A stretch of DNA of 27,166 nucleotides from a virus. The stretch lies in the IMG/VR virus record IMGVR_UViG_3300025685_000019, positions 1 through 27,166 of that record; one strand, 5' to 3'. The position numbers and the translations under genes were made by a program. Below the pieces are notes generated by a model, which was not told the DNA's origin, did no database searches, and saw nothing but the letters and a program-made list of their open reading frames with translations. Below are positions 7,725 to 15,660 of this stretch, one piece after another; the first letter of the stretch is position 1; every line of letters begins with the position of its first letter.

Positions 7725-8771
7725 ATGGCAGAAATATATGACTTAAATTCTGGAGAACTAAAAAATGGTGGAGTTGCTGAAAAATCCAAAGACAACCAAT
7801 ATATTATACCACCATGTACTCCAGAAGAATGGGAAACCATTGTACCCACCGAAAATGATTTCAAAAATGTAAAACATGCAAACAAAAAAAATCTGGCAGA
7901 AATGTCAGAAGAAGATATTCTATTTGAAGCTAAAACAAAACGATATAGAAAAAACTTTGCACAGCGTCATAGAAGTGTTTATGAAGAACACGAAACGAAT
8001 GGCACATTAGATCAACTTCCAATAGACAATATGTTTCATCCACAAACTACAGGGGCTCCTATACCAGCAAAACAAGGTACAAGTTTAGGGATTGTAATGC
8101 GACCACAACTTGCAGTTAACATGATGAAAGTGGATATCCCAATTGCTGTAATTAATGAAATCAATGAGCATATTGAACAAACACTTATTCCAGAAGATAA
8201 AGATTTTTCCAAAAACTTAGTTGGTCAAATTAATCGTAGTAAAAAATCAAAACAATTAGAGTTTCCTCATAAAAATTCTGATGCTGGTGAAATGTTGGGT
8301 GGTTTAATTCAAACTCTTGGTGATACCTACATGGGTAATGTGCGAAAAGGTGAATGTTATAAAACAGAAATGGATAGTATGTGGACAGTTCATAGTTATG
8401 AAGGTGACTATAATCCTTTACACGATCATGGCACTAAAACACCAATTGGACTATCGTGTATTCTATATTTGAAAGTACCAGACCAAATTGCAGCTCTTCC
8501 AAATCCTGCTGAAGAATTTGGTGGACTAAATGGTTCAAGTGGTGCAGTAGATGGATTTACATATTTCAATTGGGGTACTCATGGTGTGAGTGATTATAAT
8601 ATGTTAAGATCAGCAACCGAAGAATATGTAAAACCAGAAGTTGGAACTTTACTTATGTTTCCGTCATGGTTAAGACATTCTGTAAATCCATTCTTTGGAG
8701 AAGGTGAACGCAGAACTTTATCTGCTAATTTGAATGTAAACAAATTTGAAGAACTTGAGGACAAAAATTAA
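7725..8771 (+). CDS. Putative 2OG-Fe(II) oxygenase
   Basis: The C-terminal half (about 210-340) looks like a double-stranded beta-helix oxygenase. It has LHDHG with H233, D234 and H235, then [12 protein letters not shown] distal histidine H318 sits in FPSWLRHSV, followed by RRTLSANLN, where R329 or R330 could bind the 2-oxoglutarate carboxylate. This layout fits the putative 2OG-Fe(II) oxygenase group common in marine T4-like phages. The N-terminal 200 residues are charged and unrecognised. The substrate is unknown; protein or nucleic-acid hydroxylation is possible. The stop overlaps the uvsX start by one base (TAATG), so the two are translationally coupled. Confidence 0.75.
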   Translation: MAEIYDLNSGELKNGGVAEKSKDNQYIIPPCTPEEWETIVPTENDFKNVKHANKKNLAEMSEEDILFEAKTKRYRKNFAQRHRSVYEEHETNGTLDQLPIDNMFHPQTTGAPIPAKQGTSLGIVMRPQLAVNMMKVDIPIAVINEINEHIEQTLIPEDKDFSKNLVGQINRSKKSKQLEFPHKNSDAGEMLGGLIQTLGDTYMGNVRKGECYKTEMDSMWTVHSYEGDYNPLHDHGTKTPIGLSCILYLKVPDQIAALPNPAEEFGGLNGSSGAVDGFTYFNWGTHGVSDYNMLRSATEEYVKPEVGTLLMFPSWLRHSVNPFFGEGERRTLSANLNVNKFEELEDKN

Positions 8772-9832
8772 TGACTGATTTTTTAAAAGACATAATTAAA
8801 CAAACAGGCAACGAATATGCATCACTAGTTAGTGATGGTGTAGAAGCAGGAGATTGCGATTCGTTTATTGACACAGGAAGTTATATTTTCAATGCATTAC
8901 TTTCTGGTAGTATCTATGGTGGATTACCCGACAATAAGATTACAGCAATAGCTGGTGAGTCAGCAACAGGTAAAACTTTCTTCGTGATGGGAATGTGTAA
9001 ATCCTTTCTTGATGCAAATCCAGATGCAGGAGTTTTATACTTTGAATCTGAAAGTGCAATTACAAAATCAATGGTAGTCGATAGAGGTATTGATCCTACA
9101 AGAATGGTTATCATTCCTGTAACAACTGTACAAGAATTTAGAACTCAAGCACTCAAAGTGTTAGACTCATATCTTGCAAAGAAAGAATCAGACAGACGAC
9201 CAATCATGCTTTGTCTTGACTCTCTAGGAATGTTATCTACCACCAAAGAAGTAGAAGATACTTCTGATGGTAAAGAAACCAGAGATATGACAAGAGCTCA
9301 AGTTCTTAAAGCTGCATTTAGAGTATTGACTTTGAAACTTGGTAGAGCAAAAGTTCCTATGGTTGTTACTAATCATACATACGACTCAATGGGTTCTATG
9401 TTTCCAACTAAAGAAATGGGTGGTGGTTCTGGATTGAAATATGCAGCTTCATCTATTATATTCTTATCTAAGAAAAAAGATAAAAATGGTACAGAGGTTG
9501 TCGGTAATATTGTTCATTGTAAAAACCATAAGTCAAGATTGACTATTGAGAACAAAATGGTTGATGTTCGTTTATCGTATGAAACAGGATTAGACAGATA
9601 TTATGGATTGCTTGAACTTGCAATCAAACATGGTATCTTCAAACAAGTATCAACTCGTATTGAATTACCAGATGGCACTACACAGTTTGGTAAGACAATT
9701 AACAACAATCCAGAAAAATACTTTACAGAAGATGTGATGCAACAGATTGATGACATTGCTAGTAAAGAATTTAAGTATGGTCAAACAGATGTACCTCTCG
9801 AAGATGATGGAGCAATTGATGTACAAATATAA
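8771..9832 (+). CDS. uvsX: UvsX RecA-like recombinase
   Basis: This 353 aa protein matches the T4 UvsX/RecA fold. Walker A is GESATGKT at 62-69. Walker B is LCLD at 147-150 after a RecA-type core. A glycine-rich DNA-binding loop region ([15 protein letters not shown]) lies at about 215-230. UvsX coats single-stranded DNA and performs strand exchange for recombination-dependent replication, working with the gp46/gp47 nuclease upstream. It is somewhat shorter than T4 UvsX (391 aa). The start overlaps the stop of the oxygenase by one base. Its last 14 bases overlap the next gene. No UvsY loader gene is seen in the window. Confidence 0.94.
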   Translation: MTDFLKDIIKQTGNEYASLVSDGVEAGDCDSFIDTGSYIFNALLSGSIYGGLPDNKITAIAGESATGKTFFVMGMCKSFLDANPDAGVLYFESESAITKSMVVDRGIDPTRMVIIPVTTVQEFRTQALKVLDSYLAKKESDRRPIMLCLDSLGMLSTTKEVEDTSDGKETRDMTRAQVLKAAFRVLTLKLGRAKVPMVVTNHTYDSMGSMFPTKEMGGGSGLKYAASSIIFLSKKKDKNGTEVVGNIVHCKNHKSRLTIENKMVDVRLSYETGLDRYYGLLELAIKHGIFKQVSTRIELPDGTTQFGKTINNNPEKYFTEDVMQQIDDIASKEFKYGQTDVPLEDDGAIDVQI

Positions 9833-10097
9833 TGAAGATGCTACTTTAAATGAATTAAAGAAGTATATTGACTCCACTTATGATGCACACTATAGTAAGG
9901 ATAAATTCCAAGCTACAGAGTTCATTATAGATGGTGGTCATGGTGAAGGTTTTTGTATCGGGAACATACTCAAGTATGCACAACGCTATGGAAAAAAAGA
10001 TGGCAAGAACAGAAAGGACTTGCTAAAAGTAATACATTATGGTATAATAGCATTATACGTCAATGAATTGGAGAATTTAAATAATGAAACTAAGTAA
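9819..10097 (+). CDS. DUF3310-like (SaV-like) small protein between uvsX and 45
   Basis: I place the start at ATG 9819, inside the end of uvsX, because GGAG at 9809-9812 sits six bases before it; a longer in-frame start at 9747 has no such signal. The 92 aa product has the DUF3310 pattern: a Tyr-rich start, [20 protein letters not shown], the basic QRYGKKDG, then a helical [10 protein letters not shown]. Such proteins are often called putative nucleotide kinases but lack a P-loop, so I treat the function as unknown. It overlaps uvsX by 14 bases and gene 45 by 14 bases, and the promoter for 45 lies inside it. Confidence 0.75.
   Translation: MYKYNEDATLNELKKYIDSTYDAHYSKDKFQATEFIIDGGHGEGFCIGNILKYAQRYGKKDGKNRKDLLKVIHYGIIALYVNELENLNNETK
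10020..10048 (+). promoter_or_regulatory. Sigma70-type promoter for gene 45
   Basis: TTGCTA at 10020-10025, a 17-base spacer and perfect TATAAT at 10043-10048, followed by AGC. It lies inside the DUF3310-like gene, about 30 bases before ATG 10084. It would give extra transcription of the sliding clamp, which is needed in high amounts. Confidence 0.72.
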
Positions 10098-10758
10098 CTA
10101 TACAACTTCTGTATTGAAGAACTTTTCGACTATTAATCAAAATTTAGTGATTAAGGAAGGAAACACAATAACAACAATGTCTGCAATGAAAAACATTGTT
10201 GCTAAAGCTGAAGTGGAAGAAACATTTCCACAACAGATTGCAATCTATGACTTGAATGAATTTCTAGGAGCATTGTCTTTGTTTACAAGCCCTGTTTTAG
10301 ATTTCAGTGATAACTATGTTATGATTAGTGAAGAAAACAAACCTACAACCAAGATGAAGTATTTTTACTCTGACCCATCTGTTGTAACTAGTCCTAACAA
10401 AATGATTACTATGCCTTCTAATGAAGTGAAGTTTACTATGAGTAGTGAAGATTTATCTAGACTAAAGCGTGCAGCTGGTGCAATTGGTGCGCCTGATATG
10501 GTTTTAGAAAAAGATGGTTCTAGTTCATCACTTACTGTAAAAGATAAAAAGAATGATACTGCTAATAATTATTCTCTTGATGTTGATACTACAAGTGAAG
10601 GTGAGTTTAACTTCTACTTTAAAGTAGAAAATATGAAACTTCTTGATGGTAATTATGATGTAGAGATTTCAGCTAAAAATATTAGTCACTATACAAATAA
10701 AAGCACTGACATAGAATATTGGATTGCACTTGAACCCGAATCAACTTACACTGTTTAA
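10084..10758 (+). CDS. 45: gp45 DNA polymerase sliding clamp
   Basis: This 224 aa protein is close to the length of T4 gp45 (228) and has its features. It starts with the short [18 protein letters not shown]-type helix and has FPQQIAIYDLNEFLGALSLF in the first domain and a related fold repeat in the second. It ends in a WIALEPES-type C-terminal strand. The homotrimeric ring tethers the polymerase, and in T4 it also activates late transcription through gp55/gp33. The gene order 45-44-62-regA is the T4 signature. A dedicated promoter lies upstream. The start overlaps the DUF3310-like gene by 14 bases. Confidence 0.93.
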   Translation: MKLSNYTTSVLKNFSTINQNLVIKEGNTITTMSAMKNIVAKAEVEETFPQQIAIYDLNEFLGALSLFTSPVLDFSDNYVMISEENKPTTKMKYFYSDPSVVTSPNKMITMPSNEVKFTMSSEDLSRLKRAAGAIGAPDMVLEKDGSSSSLTVKDKKNDTANNYSLDVDTTSEGEFNFYFKVENMKLLDGNYDVEISAKNISHYTNKSTDIEYWIALEPESTYTV

Positions 10759-10775
10759 TTTAGGTACACTATATA

Positions 10776-11711
10776 ATGGAAAAATATTTATGGGTGGAAC
10801 AATATCGCCCAACAAAAATCAGCGACTGTATTCTACCAGATGATTTAAAAGACACATTTTCTGAGTTCGTTAATAATAAACATATACCAAATCTAATTTT
10901 ATCAGGTGGGCCTGGCGTAGGTAAAACTACTGTCGCTAAGGCTATGCTTGATGAAATTGGTTCAACATATATGATGATTAATGGTTCAGAAGAATCTGGT
11001 ATTGATGTCCTGAGAACTAAAATTAAGAACTTTGCATCTACTGTATCCCTCGAAGGTGGACGCAAGTATATCATCTTAGATGAGGCAGACTATCTTAACG
11101 CACAATCTACTCAACCAGCTCTGCGTGGTTTCATGGAAGAATTTCATAAGAACTGTGGATTTATTCTTACTTGTAATTATAAGAACCGATTGATACCACC
11201 ATTACATTCTCGTTGTAGTGTTATTGATTTTATAATTCCAAATGACCAGAAACCTAAACTTGCAAGAGATTTCTTTGATAGAGCAAAGGATATTCTGAAT
11301 AAAGAAAATGTAGAGTTTGAACCTAAACCTGTTGCAGAACTTATGAACAAGTTCTTCCCAGACTGGCGTAGAGTATTAAATGAATTACAAAGGTATTCTT
11401 CATCAGGTAAAATTGATGCAGGAGTGTTGGTAAATTTATCTGAATCTAATATCAACGATCTAATGATATCTCTGAAAAATAAAGAGTTTACTAATGTTCG
11501 TAAATGGATTGTACAAAATTTAGACAATGATCCTGTGCGTGTATATAGACGTATTTACGATAGTTTATATTCTAATTTGGACGCTAGTACTATTCCTCAT
11601 GCTGTTGTTATCATTGCTGATTATCAATACAAGGCTGCATTTGTATCTGACCAAGAGATTAATCTGTTGGCATGCATGACAGAATTGATGGGTCAGGTGA
11701 AGTTTAAATGA
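10776..11711 (+). CDS. 44: gp44 clamp loader large subunit (AAA+ ATPase)
   Basis: This 311 aa protein matches T4 gp44 (319 aa) and RFC small subunits. It has a WVEQYRP RFC box near the start, Walker A GGPGVGKT at 44-51 and Walker B LDEAD at 101-105. The trans-acting SRC arginine finger is at 145-147 in PPLHSRC. The C-terminal collar domain follows. Four gp44 and one gp62 load the gp45 ring onto primed DNA using ATP. Its stop overlaps the start of the MT-A70 methyltransferase (ATGA at 11708-11711). In T4 the next gene is 62 directly; here another gene intervenes. Confidence 0.95.
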   Translation: MEKYLWVEQYRPTKISDCILPDDLKDTFSEFVNNKHIPNLILSGGPGVGKTTVAKAMLDEIGSTYMMINGSEESGIDVLRTKIKNFASTVSLEGGRKYIILDEADYLNAQSTQPALRGFMEEFHKNCGFILTCNYKNRLIPPLHSRCSVIDFIIPNDQKPKLARDFFDRAKDILNKENVEFEPKPVAELMNKFFPDWRRVLNELQRYSSSGKIDAGVLVNLSESNINDLMISLKNKEFTNVRKWIVQNLDNDPVRVYRRIYDSLYSNLDASTIPHAVVIIADYQYKAAFVSDQEINLLACMTELMGQVKFK

Positions 11712-12247
11712 TATTATTACCAAATAAAAAATATAATATAATCTATGCCGATCCGCCTTGGCACTTTAAATCAAGAAGTGAAAAAGGAGATGGTAGAAAT
11801 GCTACTCAGCATTATGATTGTATGTCACTAAAAGATATATGCAATATGCCTGTTAAAGAAATAGCAGATAAAGATTGTGTATTATTAATGTGGGTTACTG
11901 ATCCATTATTAGAAAAAGCATTTAAAGTTATTGACGCTTGGGGATTCACTTATAAGACAGTAGGATTTACTTGGGCAAAATCAAACAAAACTAATATGGG
12001 AATGTTTACAGGATTAGGATATTGGACTAGATGTAATCCAGAAATGTGTTTACTTGCAACAAAAGGTAAACCTAAAAGAGTTAGTAAATCTGTAGCACAA
12101 TTAGTTATAGATCAGCGTAGAGAACATAGTAGAAAACCAGATAGAATCAGAAATGATATAATTGAATTATGTGGTGATCTACCTAGAATAGAATTATTTG
12201 CTAGACAAACATTTGATGGTTGGGATGCATGGGGTAATGAAGTATAA
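11708..12247 (+). CDS. MT-A70-family N6-adenine methyltransferase, inserted between 44 and 62
   Basis: This 179 aa protein has the MT-A70 motif DPPW at 15-18 very near the N-terminus. LLMWVTDPLLEKAFKVID and GFTWAKSN follow, and the C-terminal half has ECLL-like CLLATKGKP and REHSRKPD, typical of this family. Such enzymes methylate adenine N6 in DNA or, in eukaryotes, in RNA; phage members are small DNA methyltransferases. The gene is tightly fitted, with ATGA overlap with 44 upstream and TAATG overlap with 62 downstream, so it is co-translated with the clamp loader. It uses TTA for most leucines, more than its neighbours, which hints at later acquisition. Substrate site not known. Confidence 0.88.
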   Translation: MILLPNKKYNIIYADPPWHFKSRSEKGDGRNATQHYDCMSLKDICNMPVKEIADKDCVLLMWVTDPLLEKAFKVIDAWGFTYKTVGFTWAKSNKTNMGMFTGLGYWTRCNPEMCLLATKGKPKRVSKSVAQLVIDQRREHSRKPDRIRNDIIELCGDLPRIELFARQTFDGWDAWGNEV

Positions 12248-12642
12248 TGTACGAACTTAAAGATTACCTTAAAGAAATTAACACAGATAAAAACCCTCTG
12301 ATGGACACAGATGATGAAATGTGGGAAAAGAAATATCCTGCTTTTATCGTAAACAAATGTCTAGCACCATTTCCAGATACTATCCACCTAGTTAACGAAA
12401 TGAATCTCCACAACCACCTTGATAAAAAACTACAATTTGATTTTTTACTAAATAGTCTAAGAACAAGGAAAAGATTTACTCCTTGGCTGAAGGCGAGTAA
12501 ATTAAATAATCTAGAGTATGTTAAAGAGTATTATGGTTACAATAACGAAAAAGCAAAGTCAGCTCTTAAAATACTTAATGATGAACAGATAAAGGCTATC
12601 AAGGATAGTTTGAATAAAGGTGGAAGAAATGGAAAGCATTAA
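12247..12642 (+). CDS. 62: gp62 clamp loader small subunit
   Basis: This 131 aa protein is placed by sequence style and position between 44 and regA. The stretches MYELKDYLKEIN, PAFIVNKCLAPFPDTIHL and the basic TRKRFTPWLKASK resemble T4 gp62. In T4, gp62 is 187 aa, so this one is shorter, as in many marine relatives. It forms the 4:1 clamp loader with gp44. Its start overlaps the methyltransferase stop by one base. Confidence 0.87.
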   Translation: MYELKDYLKEINTDKNPLMDTDDEMWEKKYPAFIVNKCLAPFPDTIHLVNEMNLHNHLDKKLQFDFLLNSLRTRKRFTPWLKASKLNNLEYVKEYYGYNNEKAKSALKILNDEQIKAIKDSLNKGGRNGKH

Positions 12643-12658
12643 CTGGACACAGGGGCAG

Positions 12659-13033
12659 ATGCTTGAAGTCGTTTTAAAAGAACCAGACGATTTTCTAAAG
12701 GTACGAGAAACTCTATCTCGTATTGGTGTTGCTTCAAGAAAAGAAAAAATATTATATCAATCATGTCATATTCTACACAAACAGGGTAAGTACTTTATTG
12801 TACACTTTAAAGAACTGTTTGCATTAGATGGTAAACAAACTAACTTATCAGAAAATGATATTGCAAGACGCAACACAATCTCAAAATTATTAAAAGATTG
12901 GGGATTAGTGGAGATTCAGGCAGAACTAGAACCTATTGCTCCTCTTAGTCAGATTAAAATTATTTCATTCAAAGAAAAAGATGAATGGGCTCTTGAAACT
13001 AAATATAACATAGGCAAAAAGAGAGAAATTTAA
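12659..13033 (+). CDS. regA: RegA translational repressor
   Basis: The protein aligns well with T4 RegA. LEVVLKEPDDFLKV, ILYQSCHILHKQGKY and IVHFKELFALDGKQ match near-identical blocks of T4, and the end KDEWALETKYNIGKK also fits. I choose ATG 12659 (124 aa) because it aligns exactly with the T4 start and the 122 aa T4 length, with AGGGG at 12651-12655. In-frame starts at GTG 12620 and ATG 12629 would add 13 or 10 residues and overlap gene 62; the ATG at 12629 has AAAGG at good spacing, so it remains an option. RegA binds ribosome-binding sites of early mRNAs and represses them, including its own. Confidence 0.93.
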   Translation: MLEVVLKEPDDFLKVRETLSRIGVASRKEKILYQSCHILHKQGKYFIVHFKELFALDGKQTNLSENDIARRNTISKLLKDWGLVEIQAELEPIAPLSQIKIISFKEKDEWALETKYNIGKKREI

Positions 13034-13035
13034 TT

Positions 13036-14034
13036 TTGGAACAATTCAAGTCATTTATTACAGAAGAAGAAAAACAGCAATCATATCGTTTTGTCATTAT
13101 CTATAATGACCCAGAAAATATGACTGATGATTCTAAAGCAGAAGCTGAAGAAATGGCAATTGATATGATAAAGTTTGGTAATGAACTTGGACTGAAAGGT
13201 TTTACATGTAGAATTGAAGATGCATACATATCTCACAAAAATGATAAAATGTATATACATGACATTGACGATAAAGAATTTTTGATAGATGAAAATACTT
13301 TAATATTCAACAGGTCTAAATCAAATGATTTTGCAAACTGGCAAGGTCTGATGTACGAACTAGAAAAATCAGGTGCTAATGTAATAAATTCACTTGATGT
13401 TCATATACTCTGTGCTGATAAATGGAAAACATACATCAATCTAAAAAAAGTTGGTGTTAAACAACCCAACTCTCTTTTGGTAAATAGTCCAGATAAAGTA
13501 GGTGATGTGTTTAAAAGACTGAAAACAAAATTTCCAATTATTCTAAAAACACAACTAGGTACAGGTGGTATCGGAGTTGTAAAAATTGAAAATGAAACAC
13601 AACTACTTGCAACCTCACAACTTATTCATAGGTTGGGTCAAGAAAGAGGCATGTTAATACAAGAGTTTATTGAACTTGATTATGATATCAGAGTAATTGT
13701 TATTGCTGGTAAAATACATGGTGCAATGAAACGACCAACTCCAAAAGGGGATTTTAGAAGCAATGTGCATCAGGGGTCTGAACCAGAAAAAATTGAATTA
13801 ACTAAACTTGAAGAAGATGAAATATATAAAACAATGAAGGCACTAACACCTAGAGGTGGTTGGGTAGGTGTTGATTTAATACCAGCAAAAGATAGAGAAA
13901 AAGAACGACCCTATTGCCTAGAAGTTAATTCTCAGCCAGGCACAGTAGGATACAACACAATAATAAAAGGGAACATTCTTGAGGATGTTCTTAAAACATA
14001 TATGAATAGAGATAATTGGAAAAAGTATGAATAA
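13036..14034 (+). CDS. ATP-grasp ligase, RimK-like
   Basis: The 332 aa product has a complete ATP-grasp core: Gly-rich loop KTQLGTGGIGVV at 171-182, QEFIELDYDIRV at 209-220, FRSNVHQG near 240-247, then GVDLI (D280) and the metal-binding LEVNSQPG (E296, N298). RimK-type enzymes add amino acids, classically glutamate, to protein C-termini; the phage substrate is unknown. The only start that keeps the N-terminal strand FVIIYNDPE is TTG 13036, three bases after the regA stop; the next ATG (13120) would remove it. The start region MEQFKSFITEE resembles T4 capsid-targeting peptides. The gene occupies the place where T4 has gene 43, which is not in the window. Confidence 0.85.
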   Translation: MEQFKSFITEEEKQQSYRFVIIYNDPENMTDDSKAEAEEMAIDMIKFGNELGLKGFTCRIEDAYISHKNDKMYIHDIDDKEFLIDENTLIFNRSKSNDFANWQGLMYELEKSGANVINSLDVHILCADKWKTYINLKKVGVKQPNSLLVNSPDKVGDVFKRLKTKFPIILKTQLGTGGIGVVKIENETQLLATSQLIHRLGQERGMLIQEFIELDYDIRVIVIAGKIHGAMKRPTPKGDFRSNVHQGSEPEKIELTKLEEDEIYKTMKALTPRGGWVGVDLIPAKDREKERPYCLEVNSQPGTVGYNTIIKGNILEDVLKTYMNRDNWKKYE

Positions 14035-14266
14035 ATTTATAGTTGATGCATTAAGAAAAAAATATGAATATCAAATTGCTTTGAGTAAAGCAAATATAAA
14101 AAATTATAACGATGGCGAAACCCCTGCAAGTGGAAAGTATAACTACAGTAGTGCTGTAGATCCAGTTGGTGCTGAAATTGAAAAATTAAGCACTGCAAAA
14201 AATAATCTCAAAACTCTAAATTCAGAGTATCCAATAGATAAAAAACCTCAAATTCTTTCAGAATAA
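14027..14266 (+). CDS. Small hypothetical protein
   Basis: This 79 aa, Lys/Asn/Ala-rich, probably helical protein overlaps the end of the ATP-grasp gene by eight bases. GGAA lies about 9 bases before the ATG. Two helix-like stretches (1-25 and about 49-66) flank a Gly/Ser/Asn/Tyr-rich loop. No family is recognised. Its position within a tight operon and the start/stop overlap support it being a real gene. Confidence 0.6.
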   Translation: MNKFIVDALRKKYEYQIALSKANIKNYNDGETPASGKYNYSSAVDPVGAEIEKLSTAKNNLKTLNSEYPIDKKPQILSE

Positions 14267-14269
14267 CTC

Positions 14270-14298
14270 TTGACAATCCAACAATAACTTGGTACAAT
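14270..14298 (+). promoter_or_regulatory. Sigma70-type promoter for the cytosine methyltransferase
   Basis: TTGACA at 14270-14275, a 17-base spacer and TACAAT at 14293-14298. The expected transcript start near 14305 falls on or just before the first ATG of the gene (14306). This suggests a leaderless message or a start further in. Confidence 0.8.
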
Positions 14299-14305
14299 GT
14301 AAGTA

Positions 14306-15532
14306 ATGAATGAAAAAATGCGAGGAAATAATTACTTGAAATATTTTAGATATACACTCGATGATCTTAAAAAGTCATCAGACAGAAAACTATTTGATTA
14401 CATATCATTTTTCGCAGGCGGTGGTGGTTCATCTGCAGGCTATAAACTTGCTGGTGGTGATTGTAAATTTGTCAATGAATTTCAACAAGTCGCAGTAGAT
14501 ACTTATCTTGCAAATTGGCCAGAAACTCCACATCATATTTGTGGTGATATTAAAGCTGTTTCTGGTCAACAAATAATGGAAATGACAGGTATTAAAAAAT
14601 ACGAATTAGACATACTTGATGGTTCGCCTCCTTGTCCACCATTCTCTATGTCTGGTACTAAGAAAAAAGGTTGGGGCAAAGAAAAGACAGCCTATGGAAT
14701 GAAACAGAAAAACATAGAAGATTTGACTTGGGAACAGATTCGTATTGCTGGTGAAATGATGCCTAAAGTAATTGTATGTGAGAATGTAAAAGGTCTTACA
14801 ATGGAATATGCATCAGAGCATCTTGCACGAATGGTGAATGATTTTGAAGAGCTAGGTTATACTACAGTTTATAAAGTATTAAAAGGACATGAGCAAGGAG
14901 TTCCACAAAAAAGAGAAAGAGTATTTATTGTATCAGTTCGTAATGATGTACTTGATGCAATCAATATGCCATTCATGTGTGTTGCAAGTGAAGTGTTTCC
15001 AAACCCAGAAAAAGAGTTTGCCTCTATTGCTGATGCAATAGAAGATTTACAACTGAATGATGAAAACAAACTAGAGGCACACGAACTTGTTGCAACAATG
15101 AAAAAAGGTGCAAAGTGGAAATGGTTGAAAAGACTAGAAAAAAATCCAGATAAAGTTGTATCTGTTGGAGATGATGTAGTTAGGCCGTGGTATGATAAAG
15201 TTATTGCACATAGAATCAAATGGGGTAAGACTGTTCCAGAAGCAAAACATTCGTTCTTTCAATCTAGACGAGTGCCTTGGAATCAAGCATCACACACACT
15301 TTCTGAGCAAGGACTACAAACAAGTCTTGCTGTGCATTTACACCCAGAAGAAGACAGAGTTTTTACTACTAAAGAATCTGCAAGAATAATGACTCTCCCC
15401 GATGATTATATTCTTACAGGCACACTTAATGAGAAACTTGCAAGGATTGGTCTAATGGTTGCACCAATCTGTATGAAATATCTGGCAGACAATATCTATA
15501 ATAATATATTAAAACCATATAAAGAGCTGTAA
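14306..15532 (+). CDS. C5-cytosine DNA methyltransferase
   Basis: With the start at 14306 the protein has 408 aa and all main motifs of the family. Motif I is SFFAGGGGSSAG (34-45), motif IV with the catalytic cysteine is GSPPC (C110), motif VI is ENV (159-161) and motif VIII is QKRER (201-205). TLPDDYILTG and a final SAM-pocket helix close the protein. It methylates carbon 5 of cytosine at an unknown site. The promoter puts the transcript start at about 14305, so ATG 14306 would be leaderless. TTG 14336, preceded by GAGG, would give 398 aa and is a realistic alternative start. Its own promoter suggests separate, perhaps early, expression. Confidence 0.93.
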   Translation: MNEKMRGNNYLKYFRYTLDDLKKSSDRKLFDYISFFAGGGGSSAGYKLAGGDCKFVNEFQQVAVDTYLANWPETPHHICGDIKAVSGQQIMEMTGIKKYELDILDGSPPCPPFSMSGTKKKGWGKEKTAYGMKQKNIEDLTWEQIRIAGEMMPKVIVCENVKGLTMEYASEHLARMVNDFEELGYTTVYKVLKGHEQGVPQKRERVFIVSVRNDVLDAINMPFMCVASEVFPNPEKEFASIADAIEDLQLNDENKLEAHELVATMKKGAKWKWLKRLEKNPDKVVSVGDDVVRPWYDKVIAHRIKWGKTVPEAKHSFFQSRRVPWNQASHTLSEQGLQTSLAVHLHPEEDRVFTTKESARIMTLPDDYILTGTLNEKLARIGLMVAPICMKYLADNIYNNILKPYKEL

Positions 15533-15562
15533 TACAAATGATAAATAAATTTAAAAAAGTAC

Positions 15563-15591
15563 TTGTTATTATCCATTAAATGTGGGATAAT
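15563..15591 (+). promoter_or_regulatory. Sigma70-type promoter for the ParB-like gene
   Basis: TTGTTA at 15563-15568, a 17-base spacer and GATAAT at 15586-15591, followed by AGCTAG, the same bases that follow the CobS promoter -10. The transcript would begin near 15598, right at the hairpin described next. Confidence 0.7.
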
Positions 15592-15599
15592 AGCTAGAC

Positions 15600-15630
15600 A
15601 ATTAAATGCTGGGTATGAAGGCATTTAATT
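15600..15630 (+). promoter_or_regulatory. Perfect inverted repeat at the 5' end of the ParB-like gene transcript
   Basis: AATTAAATGC (15600-15609) and GCATTTAATT (15621-15630) pair over 10 bases around an 11-base loop. The repeat begins two to three bases after the predicted transcript start. It could be a 5' hairpin that protects the message or a dyad bound by a repressor. A normal Shine-Dalgarno sequence (AAGGAG, about 15646-15651) follows well before ATG 15661. Confidence 0.7.
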
Positions 15631-15660
15631 CAATATTGCAACTAAAAAGGAGTACAATCT

